DNA from: Laccaria trichodermophora
Taxonomy: Eukaryota > Basidiomycota > Agaricomycetes > Agaricales > Hydnangiaceae
Reading direction: 5' to 3'
Assembly (NCBI GenBank): GCA_018417955.1
Contig: JACTVC010000005.1
Span: forward strand, 496,001 to 560,000
Length of the DNA: 64,000 nt
Part shown: in pieces, positions 59,516 through 64,000 of the stretch
Position numbering within the stretch: position 1 is the stretch's first letter
Layout: each line of letters opens with the position of its first letter
Translations under genes and position numbers: made by a program
Notes under the pieces: model-generated
Databases searched by the model: none
Seen by the model: the letters and a program-made list of their open reading frames with translations, nothing else
What the model was told of the DNA's origin: nothing

Positions 59516-62432
59516 TCAACCGCTCAGTACATTCTTCCATCTCACACCACCGACATCACTCAGCACCCTCTCCACCTCAATCTGCTCCAAGTTTAACAGT
59601 AATCGTCGCTCCCCTTCTGCCTTTCTCCACGCATCTTCAACCACAACAGCCCGCGATGCAACCAGCGAGTCAAGAATCATTGTCAGCTCACTGACTGTTG
59701 GCTTCCGTGGTGGATCGTCTTCTGACGTCAGAACGTTCATATATATTAGGTGCTGATGTTGTACCTGCAAGTTGAAATGTATCAGCAGAGCATGCAGTTC
59801 GTTGTTGACAGGCTACTTCACCTCTCCCCATTTTATCTCTTCGACTCCCTCGCGCTTAACACATTTGACTAGCGAGGCAAGCATCATCCGCTCGTGAAAA
59901 CTGCAGTCACGGAGGTATGCGGCCGTAGGGCTATTCTGCATTACTGCAACAACTTCGTTAACTTGCTCCCCTTTCGCGGTTGTTTTTGTAACGCGCGCGA
60001 GTTCCACCACTCGTCTGTCATGACATCCATAATCATTCGACGTTATGCAACGAAGTGAAAGACACGAACCTGCAAATGTCCAATACCCTTCTGGCATCTC
60101 CAGTTATTCGACTGACTTTCATGGCCGCTAACTTAATGGCATCGCGCGAAATAACGTCACGCGTCTCTTCTGGCCCATTCGCGCCTTCTTTTGCAGACGC
60201 CAATCGCGCCTGGACAATCTGTTCAAGCTGAGGCGTCGTATAAGGCTGGAAATTAATCCGGACCATGCCTTTTTCTCCGTTAAGCGATCTCGACTCGGAA
60301 AAAGATTGACTCACCGAGTCGACTGCGAACCCGGCCAGTCATGACCCTCTCTGGCAGGTCCATCGTGTTAGCAACGGCGATGACGATGAGTTTGCTACCG
60401 ACTAATGTTGGCCAGTTGAAAAAGTTATACACCACATCTTGCTTAGCGGTTACTAGTTGATCCAACTCATCCATGAGTACGACGCTAGCAAGCAGATCAG
60501 CCTTGACTATAATAGTAAGGGAAATTCTTACCATGCGTGCCCCCCCGGCCCACGAGCTCGGCCGGTAAAATGGTGCATGAGCGCCTTGAGACTCTCTTTC
60601 GGTCCAATTCGTAAATGCCCTTCTGTTTCAACGTTGTGGCCAGACACAGCTTCCCACAGCAAACTGTATGCAACTGGGGGCTCAGGAATCTTGAGCCCGT
60701 TGATCTCAACGTAGGTAAATGGATTGGTTTCCTATACAAATGGTAAAGATTTTATAAGAAGTAAAAATAAGAGAATCCACACACATTAGATTTCGCCATC
60801 CTCTTAAGTTCACGAATGACTGTGTGTACTGTGGCCGTCTTTCCAGTTCCCGGCACCCCAGAAATGTCTTAGGACGGACTCAGCAGAAGAAAAAACGCGG
60901 TCTAGAGGAACTTACAAACACAACCTCCACTTCCTTCCTCCAGCAACTCACCAACGCACCTCAGCACTTTACTGTACTCTTCTTCGCGACAAGGAAGAGC
61001 ATCTGGCCTGCTTCCCACGTGTAGGACATGCATAGCCCGGATCCACGGGTCGCGGGGAAGGTGTGATAGATCTGTGTTGAAATCCAATTTTTGCGGACGA
61101 ACAGGGAATGATGCTCCTTGACGTTTACGTGGCGAGGCGGAAACTTTGCTCAGTCTGGAGCGGTGTTGTAGAGCAGCTTTGGAATGAGGTGTCGGCTGGA
61201 CCAAAGTTCGGCGTTGTTTTCGCGGAGTACGCGGGTTAGCGGTTCGTTTGCGCTTCCGGGTCTTGGATGGGGTGGTGGGCTCGGCGAAATCGTTCTCTGA
61301 GTCTTCACCAGTATCCTGCCCTGACATTTCATCAACATCCTCAGCTTCAAACTCGTCCTCGTCGGCTTCTTCGGCTTCATCTTCAGGCTCGAACCCATCT
61401 TGACTATCTTCGTCTTCCTTCGATCGCACCGCCGTTTCATGATCAATCAGTTTGGATTTTTTCTGTGGGCGTGTAGCCGGCTTTGAAGTTCCGCTTTTTG
61501 GCAGAAGAGCGTTCACGTTCCAGACGACACCATCGCCATATTTTAGCCTGTCTGATGGTGATTTCGCAAATTGAAGAGCATGTTGTTGATGTTTTTCCCA
61601 GTCAAGGTCGAAGAATAGTCCTCGATAGGAGTCGACTGCGAGATGGCAATTAAAATCGGCGTCGGTGTCGGTCGAAGGGAGTCCCACAGGCTCGATGCCA
61701 CTCCGTCTCGTGACGCCACGCTTGCTTGTTATAGCAGGCAATGCCGCCTTCTTCTTTCCCTTGCTAACGGAGCTGGAGGGTGGATCGTTCTTGACACTGC
61801 AGTGTGAAATGATAACTTCCGGGACGAGAACCTCGCTAGAGTCAAGAGTGTAATATATCTCATTCTGTGAATATCACAGTTAATATAGAAAGGTTTGACA
61901 AAACTAATCAGCGAACCTCTTTGTGTTCCCTCTTTGCACGTATGCTGGGCATTTCAGTTGGCCGCAGGAACCAGTGCACCCTCAACCTGAACTTGTTGGA
62001 ATCGAGCTCCGCCTCTCCATCATTATCTCCCTTGGACCTAGTATACCACATAGACACAATAACAGCAACACTGGGCGGCTTCCGTTTCCTGTAGAACGTG
62101 TCCGTCTCAATAGTTACGGTGTCCCCAACTCGAAAAGTCTCCTGGCCACTGCTGCTAGTCCGTTTTTCTCCCCTGTATTGCCGAGCCTTCTCACTTCTCA
62201 TGCAAAACGCACTATAGAAGACAGTTTCTAAAGACTCTTGATCCGAATTTTCCTCTAGTTCTTCTTGCTCGTCCTGAAGAAGGTCTAGCGCTGGAATTGT
62301 TGGCCTCGTGTGGATTGGCTCGCCCTCCCATGAACAGTTGAGGTGGCCAGTCACATGTTTCCTAGAAGGCGTTGCTAACGGTTGGAACCGCTTTGAGCGA
62401 CGCGTTGGAGTTTGAGGGGGAGGAGGGGTCAT
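59516..62432 (-). CDS. ORC1: Origin recognition complex subunit 1 (ORC1)
   Basis: Largest ORC subunit, AAA+ ATPase with BAH domain. Start [17 protein letters not shown] at 62432. The N-terminal BAH region includes [20 protein letters not shown] and [14 protein letters not shown], then a Lys/Glu-rich disordered linker ([18 protein letters not shown]). AAA+ motifs: Walker [18 protein letters not shown], Walker [13 protein letters not shown] across an intron, sensor region [16 protein letters not shown] and [16 protein letters not shown] winged-helix tail ends [17 protein letters not shown]. The gene binds origins and loads MCM with ORC2-6. An ACGCGT (MCB) site lies 76 bp upstream of the ATG. 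Confidence 0.93.
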
Positions 62433-62507
62433 CGCGTCTCTGTGCAAAGTATTGCTGCCAGTGGAATTGTCACGTTCAAGCCCTCTGTCACGCACGTGAT
62501 GTGACTG

Positions 62508-62513
62508 ACGCGT
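62508..62513. promoter_or_regulatory. MCB-type site (ACGCGT) upstream of ORC1
   Basis: A perfect MluI cell-cycle box inside the palindrome TGACGCGTCA, 76 bp before the ORC1 ATG. MCB boxes are bound by MBF in yeast to drive G1/S genes. The six-base motif also occurs by chance elsewhere in the window (for example 8552), so this is suggestive only. Confidence 0.4.
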
Positions 62514-62547
62514 CAATGTTAAATATTATGTAGATTATATTTAGGAA

Positions 62548-63455
62548 TTAGTAAGAGCGTGGTACTGGTCCTGGACGCAACGAAAGGAACAATTTCCAAG
62601 TATGATCTTGAAAGACTACGGGTCGCAAACCCACGAACATTCGGTGACCTCCTAAAACATCCACACGTCTGAACCCACTTTTCATGGCCACTGAGTATAG
62701 TTCATACGAGTCTGTAGCTCTTTGGTGTGCCGCATACTGAACGCTTGCTTCGTTTCCAGGAACGGATTTGAGATGCTCTATTTCCTGGGGTTTCAACGGC
62801 TCTTGCAGATATGTGTAAATGGCGTCTAAAACATCAAAGAGGGAGATGTCGGAATTTCGGACCATTATGGGTCCCCATATAGTCATCCATGAGGCGAGAA
62901 CAGGATGATCTGAAGTGATGTAAAGTTCGCTGGCCTTTGGTCGGACGGCCTTGGCTTTGAGATCAACGGGAAGAAGCAAATGCCGTCCTGAATAGATCCG
63001 TGCCAACTCTGGAGGGTGTATAACATCCCACAAGAGGGTGGGTATTGAGGGATCAAGCGGATTAGGGGTGAGATGAGGATGCAGGTGCAAGGGCACTGAG
63101 ATTCCGAGAGGTTCTGGTGGAAAAGTCCCCGGTTCCCATGCTGGGGGTAAGGGTGTTGAAGCAACAACAGGAGTGAAGTAAAGTCCCGGTTGTCGAGGCC
63201 ATAGCTGTGTATGTGCATTGGCGGCAGGAGTGGAGGCCGGCAAGGGATGATCAAGGACCCACGTCGACAGGCGCACGGGTTGACACCCGAACAAAGGAGG
63301 ATTATGGAAAGCTTGATCACTTGCTGGAGGAAGACGAACGGGGTGCCCTACGCTGGTGATTCAACTTTTTGAGGGACGAGACAGTTAGGAAAGAACTCAC
63401 TGAAGATGCTACCAGAATGGCCAAACCGAAAATTCATATCTGGTACGCGGGGCAT
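62548..63455 (-). CDS. DUF6699 domain protein
   Basis: First exon MPRVPDMNFRFGHSGSIF from ATG 63455, joined by an intron (GTGAGT donor, TAG acceptor near 63345) to RHPVRLPPASDQAFHNP. Later blocks: LLWDVIHPPELARIYSG, ASELYITSDHPVLASWMTIW, SLFDVLDAIYTYLQEPL, and RRVDVLGGHRMFVGL. The W-D-V ... P ... H-P pattern is that of DUF6699, a family expanded in agaricomycetes. No function is known. About 270 residues, intact. Confidence 0.7.
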
Positions 63456-63848
63456 AGCGGCAGGAGAGAATGGGACCAATAGTGACTAGTGACTCGCAAT
63501 CGCTGGGTTAAGGTCCTTCGGGAAGCCGGAGGGCAGGTGCCAGGCAGGCTGATTTGACCGCGATAGGAAAATTATCTGACGATTTGGATATTTGCACGAG
63601 GCTTTATAGAAAAGATATACAAAAGCCGTTGATACGACATAAAAGCCATTGAGGGGATACAAAAGCCATCGAGACGGACATCGCGACGAGAGACAGCAGG
63701 ACAAGGGTTGGACAAGGGTAAAGAGACAACACTGACAACAACCTGGAGACAAGGTTGGATGACGTGTGCACGTGATTTATGTATGCACGTGAGTTGCACT
63801 GCTTAGACGAGTTATTCACCGCAATACATACAAGGTATCAGCGTAGAG
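63456..63848. promoter_or_regulatory. Upstream region of kexin with 20-bp repeats and two CACGTG boxes
   Basis: Holds a 20-bp tandem repeat of three units (63617-63676) and two copies of TGCACGTGA at 63767-63775 and 63784-63792, 17 bp apart, each with a CACGTG palindrome. CACGTG is the binding site of bHLH factors in fungi. The region also serves as promoter of the divergent DUF6699 gene. Confidence 0.55.
63617..63676. repeat. 20-bp tandem repeat, three units
   Basis: Units at 63617-63636, 63637-63656 and 63657-63676 share the core AAAAGCC followed by a TGA- or CGA-type end. They differ at several positions. Confidence 0.7.
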
Positions 63849-64000
63849 ATGCGTTTGCTCTCTGCCATCCTCTCTGTTCTTGTACCCATCTGTCTAGCAA
63901 CACCAGAAAAGCGGACATACGGTACTCACAACTACTACGTCCTCGAACACATCTCATCCTCCGCTTCCGTATCGCTCTTTGATGTTGCCCAGGCACTCAG
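63849..64000 (+). CDS. KEX2: Kexin-type proprotein convertase, N-terminal part (3' partial)
   Basis: Starts at ATG 63849 with a signal peptide (MRLLSAILSVLVPICLA) followed by TPEKRTYGTHNYYVLEHI and SASVSLFDVAQAL. The order 'signal peptide, KR, then Y-Y-V-L-E-H' is the prodomain start of fungal kexin/furin proteases, which cut secreted precursors at Lys-Arg in the late Golgi. The rest, including the catalytic triad, lies outside the window, so the call rests on about 50 residues. Confidence 0.6.
   Translation, partial: MRLLSAILSVLVPICLATPEKRTYGTHNYYVLEHISSSASVSLFDVAQAL

Overview
This window is a gene-dense stretch of nuclear DNA from a filamentous basidiomycete, most likely a mushroom-forming agaricomycete. 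The evidence is the many short introns of about 45-65 bp, homologues typical of basidiomycetes (a WC-2 light-response factor, a DNMT1-type DNA methyltransferase with replication-foci and BAH domains, a DUF6699 protein, a Crinkler-type protein), and the absence of operons. Genes lie on both strands with short intergenic gaps. I found no transposon, CRISPR array or rRNA. All gene models were built by eye from reading frames joined at splice sites.

Layout. 1-8 kb: the tail of a coiled-coil (probably kinesin) protein, a short-chain dehydrogenase, a WC-2-like GATA factor, the Arp2/3 subunit ARPC1 and a basidiomycete BTB-like protein. 8.5-16 kb: an AGC kinase, inositol-pentakisphosphate 2-kinase, chaperonin subunit CCT4 and a mitochondrial carrier. 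16-26 kb: an intronless RING protein, an RRN6-like Pol I factor, mitochondrial ribosomal protein uL3m, an unrecognised protein and a LisH-CTLH protein. 26.5-31.5 kb: the DNA methyltransferase, whose middle 1.5 kb has almost no CpG. 31.5-46.5 kb: a UPF0045/ECM15 protein with a 5-nt exon, an IRS4-like EH protein, ATG9, a 2-isopropylmalate synthase with a duplicated regulatory half, cytosolic glutamyl-tRNA synthetase, a MYND protein, a cyclic phosphodiesterase and a DUF1776 protein. 46.6-50.3 kb: tRNA-like repeats, a chimeric gene carrying a copy of the last 47 codons of the ATP synthase beta gene, and that gene itself (ATP2). 50.6-64 kb: a Crinkler-like protein (ubiquitin-like head, P-loop NTPase, nuclease-like tail), isovaleryl-CoA dehydrogenase, UFD1, N-myristoyltransferase, ORC1, a DUF6699 protein and the start of a kexin protease.

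Most genes are unrelated housekeeping genes, so there is no pathway cluster. Several divergent pairs share very short promoter regions: 36 bp for ECM15/IRS4, 87 bp for IVD/UFD1, 101 bp for RRN6/uL3m and 123 bp for LEU4/GluRS. The observations most worth following are the CpG-free block inside the CpG methyltransferase gene, the ATP2-tail chimera and its segmental duplication, the tandem regulatory module in LEU4, the Crinkler protein, and the extreme splicing (5-nt and 17-nt exons, three GC-AG introns).
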